Source: Xiashengella succiniciproducens
GTDB lineage: Bacteria > Bacteroidota > Bacteroidia > Bacteroidales > Marinilabiliaceae
Length of the DNA stretch: 64,000 bases
Reading direction: 5' to 3'
Assembly: GCF_023674465.1 (NCBI RefSeq)
Contig: NZ_CP098400.1
Location: 496,001-560,000 of the forward strand
How positions within the stretch are numbered: the first letter of the stretch is position 1; the number at the start of each line of letters is the position of its first letter. Position numbers and translations under genes: made by a program. The notes below the pieces were generated by a model. The model made no database searches and was not told the origin of the DNA. It saw nothing but the letters and a program-made list of their open reading frames with translations. Below are positions 47,011 through 55,483 of the stretch, piece by piece.

Positions 47011-48315
47011 ATGAGAGCTTTAGCTGCTATAGTGTTACTGTTTGTTGCGGGAACTCAACTTGAAAGCCAGGTAAGGCAAACCGATACTCGCGAACTGACT
47101 GAGGAAATGCGTTTTTCGAGGGAAAAGCAGTTCAATTCCTGGGCAATAAACGTGGGCTACGGCGCTGTCTTTATGTATTCCGACATCAAAGATTTTGATG
47201 TGATTCCCGGAAGCTCCATTCGCTTTGCTCCGACTGTCTGGATTAGCAAACAGCTTTCTCCATCTTTTGCAATAGACCTGCAATATATCAATGGTGAAAT
47301 GTATGGCAGGTCTGAAGCTTACCAGGGTGCAGATGACCTATATTTCAAGGGAGAGATGAACGATATAACTCTCAATGGAGTATTCTATATTAATCAGCTT
47401 AGAGAGTTTCCTGGTCCAATCAAAGACAGGTGGAATTTCTACTTCAAGATAGGAGCAGGTGTTAATTTGTTCAGGTCAAGACTTCATTTCGCTTCTAATG
47501 ATGAAGTAGTCCGCGAGAACTACTTCAATATGCATTCGCCCCGTTATCTGGTAGTAGGGTACGAACCCTATGATGATCCGTATACCAAGACTGATCCGGA
47601 GCTTGGTATTATGGTTCCTATGGGCTTTGGTGCCATGTATCGTATCAACAGCAGCTTTGACATGGTACTTGAATCAACAATGAGATTCTCGGCAAATGAC
47701 AACTGGGACAACGTACTGACCGGATCCACCAACGATCGCTACCTTTTTACCGGACTGACCCTTAGCTATAAAATCGGTAAGAAGGACAAACGCCATATGA
47801 GGTGGACTTACCGTGGTTATGGTTTCTCATTGTTCCGCAAAGCTCAGAGTATTGATCCAGTGGCTGAGGAGATCAGGAAACTGGAGGATGAGATAGCTAA
47901 TCTGCGCAAGCCAGTCACAATAAAGGATTCGGTAATTGTTGATGAATCCCTAACCCGAATTTATGAGACACTTAAGGTAAGAAATATCTTCTTTAAGCCG
48001 GGTGCTGAAATTGAGTTCAGCACCGAGGACCTTATCCTGATTGCAGAGACAGTGGTCGAGATGAAACAGAATCCGGGCAAATATGTGGATCTGTACGGAT
48101 ATGTAGATGAAGGCGACCCGGGCGATCATAGCGAATTGTCAAGAATCCAGTGTGAAAAGATAAGGGATGTTATGGTCAATCAGATGGCAGCTAATCCTAA
48201 TTTTATCAGAATCTTTGCCCGGGGTTCGGAAGGCATATTTAAACATGCATCCTCAACCAGCAGTGAGGTTGCAAAGAGAAGCAACAGACGAGTAGATATA
48301 GTATTTAGAAACTAA
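47011..48315 (+). CDS. OmpA-like outer-membrane protein (paralogue 2, degenerate wall-binding site)
   Basis: A 434-residue paralogue of the preceding gene, 10 bases after it. The start is the ATG at 47011 (a TTG lies just before). It has a signal peptide, the same barrel wording (WAINVGYGAVFMYSDIKDF, IKDRWNFYFKIGAGVNLF, KKDKRHMRWTYRGY), and a C-terminal OmpA-like domain. Here the GYTD motif reads GYVDEGDPGDHSELSRIQC, so the Arg of the diaminopimelate site appears to be Gln. It may bind peptidoglycan weakly or not at all. The pair looks like a tandem duplication with divergence. Confidence 0.85.
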   Translation: MRALAAIVLLFVAGTQLESQVRQTDTRELTEEMRFSREKQFNSWAINVGYGAVFMYSDIKDFDVIPGSSIRFAPTVWISKQLSPSFAIDLQYINGEMYGRSEAYQGADDLYFKGEMNDITLNGVFYINQLREFPGPIKDRWNFYFKIGAGVNLFRSRLHFASNDEVVRENYFNMHSPRYLVVGYEPYDDPYTKTDPELGIMVPMGFGAMYRINSSFDMVLESTMRFSANDNWDNVLTGSTNDRYLFTGLTLSYKIGKKDKRHMRWTYRGYGFSLFRKAQSIDPVAEEIRKLEDEIANLRKPVTIKDSVIVDESLTRIYETLKVRNIFFKPGAEIEFSTEDLILIAETVVEMKQNPGKYVDLYGYVDEGDPGDHSELSRIQCEKIRDVMVNQMAANPNFIRIFARGSEGIFKHASSTSSEVAKRSNRRVDIVFRN

Positions 48316-48375
48316 TATTTTATAGAATAGATTTTTAAGTGAAGGAAACTTTGCTGGTACAATAAGGTTTCAGGT

Positions 48376-48893
48376 TTATAAGGTTTCTTTATCCTCCAGC
48401 TCAAGGTCTCCGTTTTGGTCATCCTTATAATATTTGGAAAGCAGAGCCATAAATGAAGCAAACTCCTTTAGTGCTTGCTCTGTTTCCCTACTGATTTCCA
48501 TCTTTTTAAGTCTGAGCAGAAAGCTATTGTACAGGGCACTGAGCATTAGCTCAATATCATTTGATGGCTTTGGGAGGGTTTTCGTTTCAAGCTCTTTAAG
48601 TATTGGAACCAGAGCCTGAAATTTCATATGGTAGGGGATGAACCTGTCGGAGTGCAGTAGTCTCAGGTGCAGGTTGTTTACATCATTAACCGTATTGATA
48701 AGTACCTGAAGGTGGCCGGTAAGCTGTTTGTTTTCATGCTTCAGCATAATACACAGGTTGTCCCACCAGTCTTCAATTTCCTCATTCAGCCGTTGGTCAC
48801 CTGAACTATAGGAGGGTAGTACGTTTCTGCGGATAAGATCCATATCGCAGTTGTTGGCACGTATGATACTCTCAACATGCCACATATATAATA
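48376..48893 (-). pseudogene. DUF4924 gene, 3' part (interrupted by IS1380)
   Basis: The main part of a DUF4924 protein: MWHVESIIRANNCDMDLIRRNVL onwards, about 169 residues, all alpha-helical in character. In the family these residues are preceded by about 17 more; those are found on the other side of the IS element at 50628-50675. The coding frame enters the target duplication TAATA at 48889-48893. A truncated product starting at the internal ATG (48885) is possible. Function of the family is unknown. Confidence 0.82.
48889..48893 (+). repeat. Target-site duplication TAATA, left
   Basis: TAATA precedes the left IS end and is repeated at 50628-50632. Deleting the element and one copy restores an open DUF4924 frame. 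Confidence 0.85.
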
Positions 48894-50627
48894 CCTAAAT
48901 TGAGCGATTCGTAATTTCACCTGCCCCCGTCGTCTCACTTGATTTCAAAAAAACGGAAATTTTCTCAGAGGTAGGCTTCTTTCGTGTACTTTTTCAACGA
49001 AAATTCAGTTCTGTTTTTCACTCAAACCGAACTTTATCGCATTTTCTATGGGTCTGGACATAAGTCTCCCATTACCACTACGGGTTTACAATCCTGAGGT
49101 ATGTTGTTCTGCCTTATGCAAACTGAATTTTCGGCGGTGACTGACACCGTTCCCATAACTCTTCAATATTTATCGTTTCATAAATTACTCTGGTGACATT
49201 CAGGACAATACTCCTTGCCCTTGAGGTTATCTTGACAGCAAAATCAATAAGCTTTCTTCTGAATGTATTAGGATATACGGTTACCGGAATAACCTCTGCG
49301 GTAACATCTTGTTTGTATGCTTCGAAAATAAAGTGTGTAACTACCAGCATAAAATAATAGGCTCTGTTCATTCCAAAGGATTTAAAAGGAAGTTGTTCTC
49401 TGGTAGCAAGCTCTTTAATGCTACGATGTATCAACTCGTCGGCTCCTCTTTGGTGTGATTTTCGTATGATGGTATCAGCTTTAAACCACTCATCTCCACC
49501 GGATGCCCGAAGCCTTTTGTCAGCGACAGGACAGTTCCCGATATTGGTATAGATGACGCTGTCAGGCTTACCAAATTCCATTACGTACTGCCCGGTATCA
49601 TCCCGGTGCAATCTGGTAAAAAAGCAACGACGAAACTTGGACCAGGATTTCAACTTGCTGGCAAATTCCGCAAATTGCCAGACTGCTTTATTTTTAGTGA
49701 TTTTGCCCAAAGTGTCAATGGGTAAAGCCTTTACATATTCAGTAACATCATTGTACAATTTTCCTGTTGTAATGTAATGTATATTAAGCTCTTGCTCGAA
49801 TATCTCGTACGCTTTCTGATCCGCAAACCCACTATCGGCGCACACCACAATAGGGACTTCTTTGGAGTATCTCTTGCGTATCAGATTTACTATAGAGCGT
49901 ACCCTGTCGGTGTAATCTGATCCATGATTGGAATGAGCACTTCCTTTTCTAAAGGTCACGTCTATCAGAAACGAGCCCCAGCATATATGAAGTGGCTGAA
50001 ACCCTTTCTTACGCTTGTAAGTGACCTCGCAACCTTCGCGTTTCGCAGCATCGTCATTATCCAAAACCATGGTGTCAATGCCCAGTTCTATAACTTTGGG
50101 TTTGGATATGTGAAGCCTCCAGATAAACAGTTCATTAAGTATCTTATTGAATACCGAGTTTGAAATAACGGACAGCTTCCCAAAAAAACGTTTGACCTGG
50201 TGAGAAGAGGCCAATTGGTCGGTCTTGCATTCAAGCAAACATGCATATCCTTCATCCTTTTTACTTTGATCAAAACTGCTTATGGCCATATTTGTGCCAT
50301 CTATAAAAAATGCAACAATCTGTTTTACAAACTGTTGAAGCTGCAAGCCTTTGCTGTTTCCAGTAAGCAGAGAAGAAACATTACGCGATATTAGCCCATA
50401 TAAGCCAATTTGCTCAGTGTAGCGAAGAAATAAAGGGAGCCCTCCACGACCAGAAATTTTATTGGTTGTAATGCCGATTTTTGTTATCTTCGTACTCATA
50501 AAAGATAGTCTTGTGCACCTAAATGGTGAAGTGTTGTTTTTTTATTTTAATACCTCTAAAATACACATTATCAAGGTTATAAGCAAGCTATCTTTTATTT
50601 TTTTTTGTATAAATCGCTCAATATAGG
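48894..50627 (-). mobile_element. Complete IS1380-family insertion sequence
   Basis: A 1734-bp element. The ends read inward CCTAAATTGAGCGATTCGTA and CCTATATTGAGCGATTTATA, near-perfect terminal inverted repeats, flanked by the 5-bp duplication TAATA. One intact 461-codon transposase is inside. It splits the DUF4924 gene. The ends begin with CCTA like those of the degenerate IS1380 copies at 28-34 kb but otherwise differ, so it is a distinct member of the family. Confidence 0.92.
49114..50499 (-). CDS. IS1380-family transposase, intact
   Basis: A 461-residue DDE transposase. Family features are GLPLFLRYTEQIGLY near the start, the first acidic motif ELGIDTMVLDNDD, the segment CEVTYKRKKGFQPLHICWG with SAHSNHG, the second motif VVCADSGFADQKAYEIFEQ, and the C-terminal region SFGMNRAYYFMLVVTHFIFEAYK. 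No stops or shifts, so the element should be capable of transposition. Confidence 0.93.
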   Translation of the reverse strand: MSTKITKIGITTNKISGRGGLPLFLRYTEQIGLYGLISRNVSSLLTGNSKGLQLQQFVKQIVAFFIDGTNMAISSFDQSKKDEGYACLLECKTDQLASSHQVKRFFGKLSVISNSVFNKILNELFIWRLHISKPKVIELGIDTMVLDNDDAAKREGCEVTYKRKKGFQPLHICWGSFLIDVTFRKGSAHSNHGSDYTDRVRSIVNLIRKRYSKEVPIVVCADSGFADQKAYEIFEQELNIHYITTGKLYNDVTEYVKALPIDTLGKITKNKAVWQFAEFASKLKSWSKFRRCFFTRLHRDDTGQYVMEFGKPDSVIYTNIGNCPVADKRLRASGGDEWFKADTIIRKSHQRGADELIHRSIKELATREQLPFKSFGMNRAYYFMLVVTHFIFEAYKQDVTAEVIPVTVYPNTFRRKLIDFAVKITSRARSIVLNVTRVIYETINIEELWERCQSPPKIQFA

Positions 50628-50675
50628 TAATATGTATTCGGCGATATTTTCCTTCTTTTTCTGTTGTGCTGTCAA
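50628..50675 (-). pseudogene. DUF4924 gene, 5' part (interrupted by IS1380)
   Basis: Sixteen codons reading (TTG start at 50675) M-T-A-Q-Q-K-K-K-E-N-I-A-E-Y-I-L, which is the normal beginning of DUF4924 proteins. The next residues (Y, then MWHVES) are found at 48888-48883 beyond the IS. The fragment begins 18 bases after the S4-domain gene, so DUF4924 was the last gene of that operon. The TTG start is tentative. Confidence 0.75.
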
Positions 50676-50693
50676 CATTGGAGCATGGTTTTA

Positions 50694-51092
50694 TTATAGG
50701 TCTTCTCCTGAATCGAAGAATTCGTCGAGGTCACGCCTTTCTTTCTTTGTCGGACGTCCTAAACCGCGAGGTCTGTTCAGCTTATTGGCTATCTGAGTAA
50801 GGCGCAAGAATTCAAGATCTTCTTCAGGTGTAACATCCTTTATAAAGTCAGGTGTTAGTTTCGCTCCCATACGATTACCTGCAAGGGCAAGCACCTTGTA
50901 TTGCTTTACTATAGGAGGGCTCTTGACCGATATAATATCCCCAACCTTTACCACACGGGATGACTTGACCGGTTGTCCGTCAATCATTACCCGCCCTTTC
51001 TTGCATTCCTCTGCGGCAATGCTGCGGGTTTTGAAGAGGCGTACGGCCCACAGATACTTATCTATACGTATTTGTTCCTTTTCTTCCATCAT
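50694..51092 (-). CDS. RNA-binding S4-domain protein, HslR/Hsp15 type
   Basis: A 132-residue protein with an N-terminal S4 domain (IRIDKYLWAVRLFKTRSIAAEECKKGRVMIDG, then VKVGDIISV). Hsp15-type proteins bind stalled 50S subunits carrying peptidyl-tRNA. It is 16 bases downstream of pth, and both act on stalled or drop-off peptidyl-tRNA, so the pairing makes functional sense. Confidence 0.9.
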   Translation of the reverse strand: MMEEKEQIRIDKYLWAVRLFKTRSIAAEECKKGRVMIDGQPVKSSRVVKVGDIISVKSPPIVKQYKVLALAGNRMGAKLTPDFIKDVTPEEDLEFLRLTQIANKLNRPRGLGRPTKKERRDLDEFFDSGEDL

Positions 51093-51108
51093 CTGAGAAT
51101 CAGAAGAC

Positions 51109-51738
51109 TTACTTATTATTGTACATGCTCATGGTTCTTTCAATCCCTAAGGTAGCGAAACTCCGTATTATTTCAACGGCTTGTCCGAATCTCTCAGGCA
51201 AAGCTGCAGCTTCCTCAGAATTCCATTTGCCAAGTACGTAGTCAACCTGATGGCCCTTACCAAAATTATTACCTATACCAAACCTAAGTCTGGCATATTG
51301 GTTATGTCCAAGTGACTCATTTATATTCTTGAGTCCGTTGTGTCCAGCGTCACTTCCTTTTGATTTCAAACGAAGCTTACCAAAGTCAAGAGCCAGATCA
51401 TCTACTACCACAAGTAGGTTTTCTACTGGGATATTCTCTTTTTGCAGCCAGTATCTTACTGCTCTTCCGCTCAGGTTGACATAGGTAGTTGGTTTCAAAA
51501 GTATGAATATACGCCCTTTGTACCTGTACTCGGCAGTAAAACCATAACGGCCGTCTTTGAACTCAAGTTTTTCCTCACCTGCAAGGTGATCAAGTATGTC
51601 AAAGCCCACATTATGCCTTGTATGCGCATATTCTGAGCCTATATTTCCCAATCCTGCGATTAAATATTTCATGCCTGGGTCTATAGCTTCATTAGTGCCG
51701 GATGATCCCTTAAACCAGGATAATACTCTTTTTAACAT
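51109..51738 (-). CDS. pth: Peptidyl-tRNA hydrolase
   Basis: A 209-residue enzyme that frees tRNA from peptidyl-tRNA released during translation. The catalytic histidine is in [12 protein letters not shown], with the partner residues in [13 protein letters not shown] and [27 protein letters not shown]. The first 22 residues (before [12 protein letters not shown]) are extra relative to many homologues; the internal ATG at 51672 is an alternative start, but no evidence decides. It sits between rplY and the S4-domain gene. Confidence 0.94.
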   Translation of the reverse strand: MLKRVLSWFKGSSGTNEAIDPGMKYLIAGLGNIGSEYAHTRHNVGFDILDHLAGEEKLEFKDGRYGFTAEYRYKGRIFILLKPTTYVNLSGRAVRYWLQKENIPVENLLVVVDDLALDFGKLRLKSKGSDAGHNGLKNINESLGHNQYARLRFGIGNNFGKGHQVDYVLGKWNSEEAAALPERFGQAVEIIRSFATLGIERTMSMYNNK

Positions 51739-51789
51739 TGTGTTGCCGGATTTGAAGCCTTTGTTGAATAGGTGTTTTACATATACACA

Positions 51790-51822
51790 AAAACCTCCAT
51801 ATTATGAAATACGGAGGTTTTT
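51790..51822 (-). terminator. Rho-independent terminator after rplY
   Basis: Minus-strand stem AAACCTCCGTATT with ATATGGAGGTTT (one mismatch) and a following T-run. It lies about 20 bases beyond the rplY stop and separates it from pth. Confidence 0.78.
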
Positions 51823-51840
51823 GATAAAAAAAGATCGTTA

Positions 51841-52410
51841 TTAGTCTTTTTGTTGTGCGGCACGAGCTGCACGAGTCAGCTTAACAGCAGCAACAACTGA
51901 ATTCTTAGCATTCAGAAGCTCAATACCTTCGTAATTCAGTTCACCAACCTGAACACCCTTACCAAGTCCAAGGTTGGTAATGTCAACTTCAAGTACATCA
52001 GGCAGATTTTTGATCAGACCCTTAACTTTAAGTTTCCTTTGCTCCAGAGATAGCTTGCCACCAGCTTTAACACCTTCAGCAAGACCTACAAGCTTAACAG
52101 GAAGTTCAATAACAACCGGCTTGTCTTCAAATACCTGAAGGAAGTCAATGTGGATAAGGTCTCCTGATACAGGGTGGAATTGTTTGTCCTTAATGATGGC
52201 GCTATAGTTTGTTCCATCAATGTTAAGGTTTACAATATATACATTGGGTGTATACAGAAGCTTTCTGTACTCATTGTCTTCTGCAGAAAAATGTATATTC
52301 TCCTTACCTCCGTAAAGCACTGAGGGCACTTTGCCGCTTTTGCGCAGCTCTCTTGTAGCAGCTTTTCCTAGGTTCTCTCTCTTAGCTGCTTTAATCTCAA
52401 TTGTTTGCAT
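51841..52410 (-). CDS. rplY: 50S ribosomal protein L25, CTC form
   Basis: A 189-residue 5S-rRNA-binding protein. The N-terminal L25 domain (about 1-92; KAAKRENLGKAATRELRKSGKVPSVLYGG) is followed by the C-terminal TL5/CTC beta domain (VIELPVKLVGLAEGVKAGGKLSLEQRKLKVKGL). The two-domain form is usual in Bacteroidota. Its neighbours prs and pth are a common bacterial arrangement. Confidence 0.95.
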   Translation of the reverse strand: MQTIEIKAAKRENLGKAATRELRKSGKVPSVLYGGKENIHFSAEDNEYRKLLYTPNVYIVNLNIDGTNYSAIIKDKQFHPVSGDLIHIDFLQVFEDKPVVIELPVKLVGLAEGVKAGGKLSLEQRKLKVKGLIKNLPDVLEVDITNLGLGKGVQVGELNYEGIELLNAKNSVVAAVKLTRAARAAQQKD

Positions 52411-52554
52411 CTTAAATGTTTTAGTTTGTGCTACTCAAAATTAAGTCAAAGATGTAATCTTAATTTCCCATCACACCTTTCCCGAAAATCGGGCTTGCAA
52501 AGATATAATTTATTACTTAAGAGTACCAAATTGTTGATCGTATTTGTCAATGTA

Positions 52555-53496
52555 TCACATTATAAAGTGTGAACTAATTGACTGGTTGCTGTAGACTTTC
52601 AGGATTGTATCAGCAAATAACGGAGCCACACTCAACACTTTAATTTTTGATGTTTCCTTACGAAGTGGGATAGAGTCGGTAACATACAACTCTTTCAAGG
52701 CCGAATTTTCAATGCGCTCATAAGCCGGATCTGACAATACGGGGTGTGTTGCAAAAGCGCGAACGCTTAATGCTCCCTGATTCATCATCATTTCTGCAGC
52801 TTTAGTCAGAGTACCTGCCGTATCAATCATGTCATCTATGATGATTACATTCTTGCCTTCAACATCACCGATGATTCTCATCTCATCAACAACATTAGCC
52901 TTGGATCTGTACTTGTGACAGATTACCATTGGAGTACCGAGGAACTTGGCATATGAATTGGCTCTCTTGGTACCACCAACGTCAGGAGATGCAATTACCA
53001 GATCGCTAAGTCCCAGACTGCGGATATGAGGGACGAAGATTGCTGATGCATAAAGATGATCCACTGGAATATTGAAGAATCCCTGAATCTGATCTGCATG
53101 CAGGTCCATTGTGATCACACGGTCAACCCCGGCTACCATCAGCATATCAGCAACAAGTTTTGCTCCTATCGAGACACGCGGCTGGTCCTTGCGATCCTGG
53201 CGCGCGAAGCCAAAATAGGGGATAACTGCAACAATCTTGCTTGCGGATGCTCTCTTGGCTGCATCAATCATCATCAGCAGCTCAAAGAAGTTCTCTGTTG
53301 GAGGAATGGTTGATTGGACGAGGAACACATGGGAGCCCCGAACGGTTTCTTCATAGACGGTAGTAAACTCGCCGTCACTGAATCTTATTACATTGATGTT
53401 GCCCAATTCAATACCGGCACAACTGCTGATCTTTTCAGCCAGATAACGTGTCTGAGTTCCGGGAAAAATCTTAATATCGGCCTTAGGTGCCACCAT
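52555..53496 (-). CDS. prs: Ribose-phosphate pyrophosphokinase
   Basis: A 313-residue enzyme that makes PRPP from ribose-5-phosphate and ATP for nucleotide, histidine and tryptophan synthesis. Seen: FSDGEFTTVYEETVRGSHVFLVQS, the PRPP synthase signature (DLHADQIQGFFNIPVDHL), the flexible loop HKYRSKANVVDEM, and the ribose-phosphate loop VIIIDDMIDTAGTL. Length matches the class I enzyme. Confidence 0.96.
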   Translation of the reverse strand: MVAPKADIKIFPGTQTRYLAEKISSCAGIELGNINVIRFSDGEFTTVYEETVRGSHVFLVQSTIPPTENFFELLMMIDAAKRASASKIVAVIPYFGFARQDRKDQPRVSIGAKLVADMLMVAGVDRVITMDLHADQIQGFFNIPVDHLYASAIFVPHIRSLGLSDLVIASPDVGGTKRANSYAKFLGTPMVICHKYRSKANVVDEMRIIGDVEGKNVIIIDDMIDTAGTLTKAAEMMMNQGALSVRAFATHPVLSDPAYERIENSALKELYVTDSIPLRKETSKIKVLSVAPLFADTILKVYSNQSISSHFIM

Positions 53497-53568
53497 TAAA
53501 GTGTTTTTTATCAGGTTGTTGTAATTGCTTTAATAAGTCCCAAATATAGTGATTACGAATATTCATTA

Positions 53569-54171
53569 TTAGCCATCCCACCTGGTATTTACTTCCTCTA
53601 TGAAATTCAGGATATCATCCTTACCCATCCCATTCTCGGCTGAGGAGATAAACATCTGCGGAAGCTCGGCCCACTCCTGGAGCATGGTTTTCTTGTAATA
53701 CTCAATATTACGCATGAGTGCTCCTGGTTTGAGCTTGTCAGCTTTTGTGAAAATCATGGCGAAAGGAATCTGACTCAAGGCCGCACTACGCATAAAATCC
53801 ATATCCAAGGTCTGTGGTTCGAGTCGTGCATCAATCAGCACAAACAGACACATCATGTTGGTACGTGCATTGAGGTAATCTGCGATAATCTTGCTGAACT
53901 TTTCTCTCAGGCTTTGACCAACACGGGCAAACCCATAGCCCGGTAAATCGACCAGGTACCATGAGTTGTTTATTAAAAAGTGATTTATCAGTTGAGTCTT
54001 ACCGGGAGTGGATGAGGTCTTGGCAAGCTTCCTGGTATTGCACAGCATGTTGATAAGCGAAGACTTGCCTACGTTAGAACGTCCTATGAATGCATATTCC
54101 GGCAACTTTGGTGCCGGACAGCTTTTTACGTCACTGTTGCTGCAAACAAATTGAGCGCTCCTAATTACCAT
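53569..54171 (-). CDS. engB: Ribosome-biogenesis GTP-binding protein EngB/YsxC
   Basis: A 200-residue GTPase for 50S assembly. G1 is GRSNVGKSSLIN, G3 is DLPGYGFA, G4 is FTKADKL and G5 is ISSAENG. The open frame extends upstream to 54222, but the promoter -7 element lies at 54194-54201, inside that extension, so the ATG at 54171 (MVIRSAQFVCSNSD) must be the start. Confidence 0.94.
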   Translation of the reverse strand: MVIRSAQFVCSNSDVKSCPAPKLPEYAFIGRSNVGKSSLINMLCNTRKLAKTSSTPGKTQLINHFLINNSWYLVDLPGYGFARVGQSLREKFSKIIADYLNARTNMMCLFVLIDARLEPQTLDMDFMRSAALSQIPFAMIFTKADKLKPGALMRNIEYYKKTMLQEWAELPQMFISSAENGMGKDDILNFIEEVNTRWDG

Positions 54172-54193
54172 TTTTTGAAGTGATTTGGCATTG

Positions 54194-54223
54194 CAAAAGT
54201 AACGATTGTTATCGGCAAACAAA
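54194..54223 (-). promoter_or_regulatory. Promoter of engB
   Basis: On the minus strand, TTTG (54223-54220), an 18-base spacer and TACTTTTG (54201-54194) fit the Bacteroidota consensus. It sets the engB start at 54171 rather than 54222. Confidence 0.6.
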
Positions 54224-54287
54224 ATATTAATAATGCAATTAAGTCTTCAACAAAACTATTTAGGTTTAATTAAGATGCACGATTTTA

Positions 54288-54295
54288 TATATTTG
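54288..54295 (+). promoter_or_regulatory. Promoter -7 element of manA
   Basis: TATATTTG, a match to TAnnTTTG, 25 bases before the manA ATG at 54321. The -33 region has TTTA rather than TTTG. Confidence 0.5.
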
Positions 54296-54320
54296 TTGAA
54301 TATCTAAAAAGTTGCTTACA

Positions 54321-55319
54321 ATGAGTAGTATTTTATATCCTTTGAAATTCAAGCCTATCCTTAAGGATAGGATATGGGGAGGGGATAAGCTTCAAACCCG
54401 GCTTAACAAGGACCTGAAAGGGAAAGATAATATAGGTGAGAGCTGGGAACTGTCTGGTGTAGAAGGCAGTATATCCGTTGTGAGCAACGGTTTTCTTCAA
54501 GGTAATGATCTCAATGAACTTATAGAAGTATATATGGGGGATCTTGTAGGGGAAAGAGTCTTCAAAAAATATGGTGAGGAATTTCCCCTGCTTATAAAAT
54601 TTATAGATGCAAATGATGACCTGTCAATACAGGTTCATCCCAATGATGAACTGGCAGCTGAGAGACATAATTCCTTTGGAAAGTCGGAAATGTGGTATAT
54701 AATGCATGCTGAGCCGGGAGCGGAATTGATTAGTGGCTTTAAGCATGAGACAGAACCGGAACAGTATACAAAGGCTGTGGAGAATAATAGTGTGCTCTCA
54801 CTCCTTGCCTCGTATCAGGTAAACAAAGGTGATGTCTTCTATATTCCGGCCGGACGGGTACATGCAATAGGGAAAGGGATAATGCTTGCCGAGATACAAC
54901 AGACCTCCGACCTTACATACCGTATCTATGATTACGACCGGACTGATGCTAAGGGCAATAAGAGAGATCTCCACATTGAAGAGGCTCTTGATGCAATCAA
55001 TTTTAAAGATACTCATGGCCATAGGCTGGACTATACAACTGAGGAGAATGGTGCTTCAGAGCTGTGTACCACACCATTTTTCAGTACCTACCTTCTTAGT
55101 TTTGACAAACCTATAGGGAGGGATTACTACCATCTTGACTCCTTTGTGATTCTGGTCTGTGTTGAAGGAGAAGCCGAAATCTCATTTAATAAGGGACAGG
55201 GTGTTGAAACCATAAAGACGGGAGAAACTGTACTTATTCCCGCAGAACTCAACCGTATTGATCTTTTTACTACTACTGGAGCAAAGATTCTTGAAGTCCA
55301 TATACCTGAGGAGAAGTAA
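54321..55319 (+). CDS. manA: Mannose-6-phosphate isomerase, class I
   Basis: A 332-residue zinc cupin enzyme interconverting fructose-6-phosphate and mannose-6-phosphate. Seen: LKFKPILKDRIWGGDKL at the start, the zinc site IQVHPND with the following Glu in GKSEMWYIMHAEPGAELISGF, and the active-site YIPAGRVHAIGKGIMLAEIQQTSDLTYRIYDYDR. The ATG at 54321 is used; the TTG nine bases earlier adds only three residues. It stands alone ahead of lysC. Confidence 0.94.
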   Translation: MSSILYPLKFKPILKDRIWGGDKLQTRLNKDLKGKDNIGESWELSGVEGSISVVSNGFLQGNDLNELIEVYMGDLVGERVFKKYGEEFPLLIKFIDANDDLSIQVHPNDELAAERHNSFGKSEMWYIMHAEPGAELISGFKHETEPEQYTKAVENNSVLSLLASYQVNKGDVFYIPAGRVHAIGKGIMLAEIQQTSDLTYRIYDYDRTDAKGNKRDLHIEEALDAINFKDTHGHRLDYTTEENGASELCTTPFFSTYLLSFDKPIGRDYYHLDSFVILVCVEGEAEISFNKGQGVETIKTGETVLIPAELNRIDLFTTTGAKILEVHIPEEK

Positions 55320-55400
55320 TTATTTTACTAAGGGCAGGTATTTTTAGGTGAATTGAAGCTAATATTACGTTTTTGATTTAACGATTTAAGCAAAAACCAG

Positions 55401-55408
55401 TAAATTTG
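55401..55408 (+). promoter_or_regulatory. Promoter -7 element of lysC
   Basis: TAAATTTG fits TAnnTTTG. Transcription would start near 55415, downstream of the TTG that opens the frame at 55406, so lysC must start at the internal ATG 55484. Confidence 0.5.
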
Positions 55409-55483
55409 CAACAATTTGTCATAGGGCTGGTGTGGACGGATCCCTTATATCATGAAACTAACTTTAATTATAATAAACAGGAG

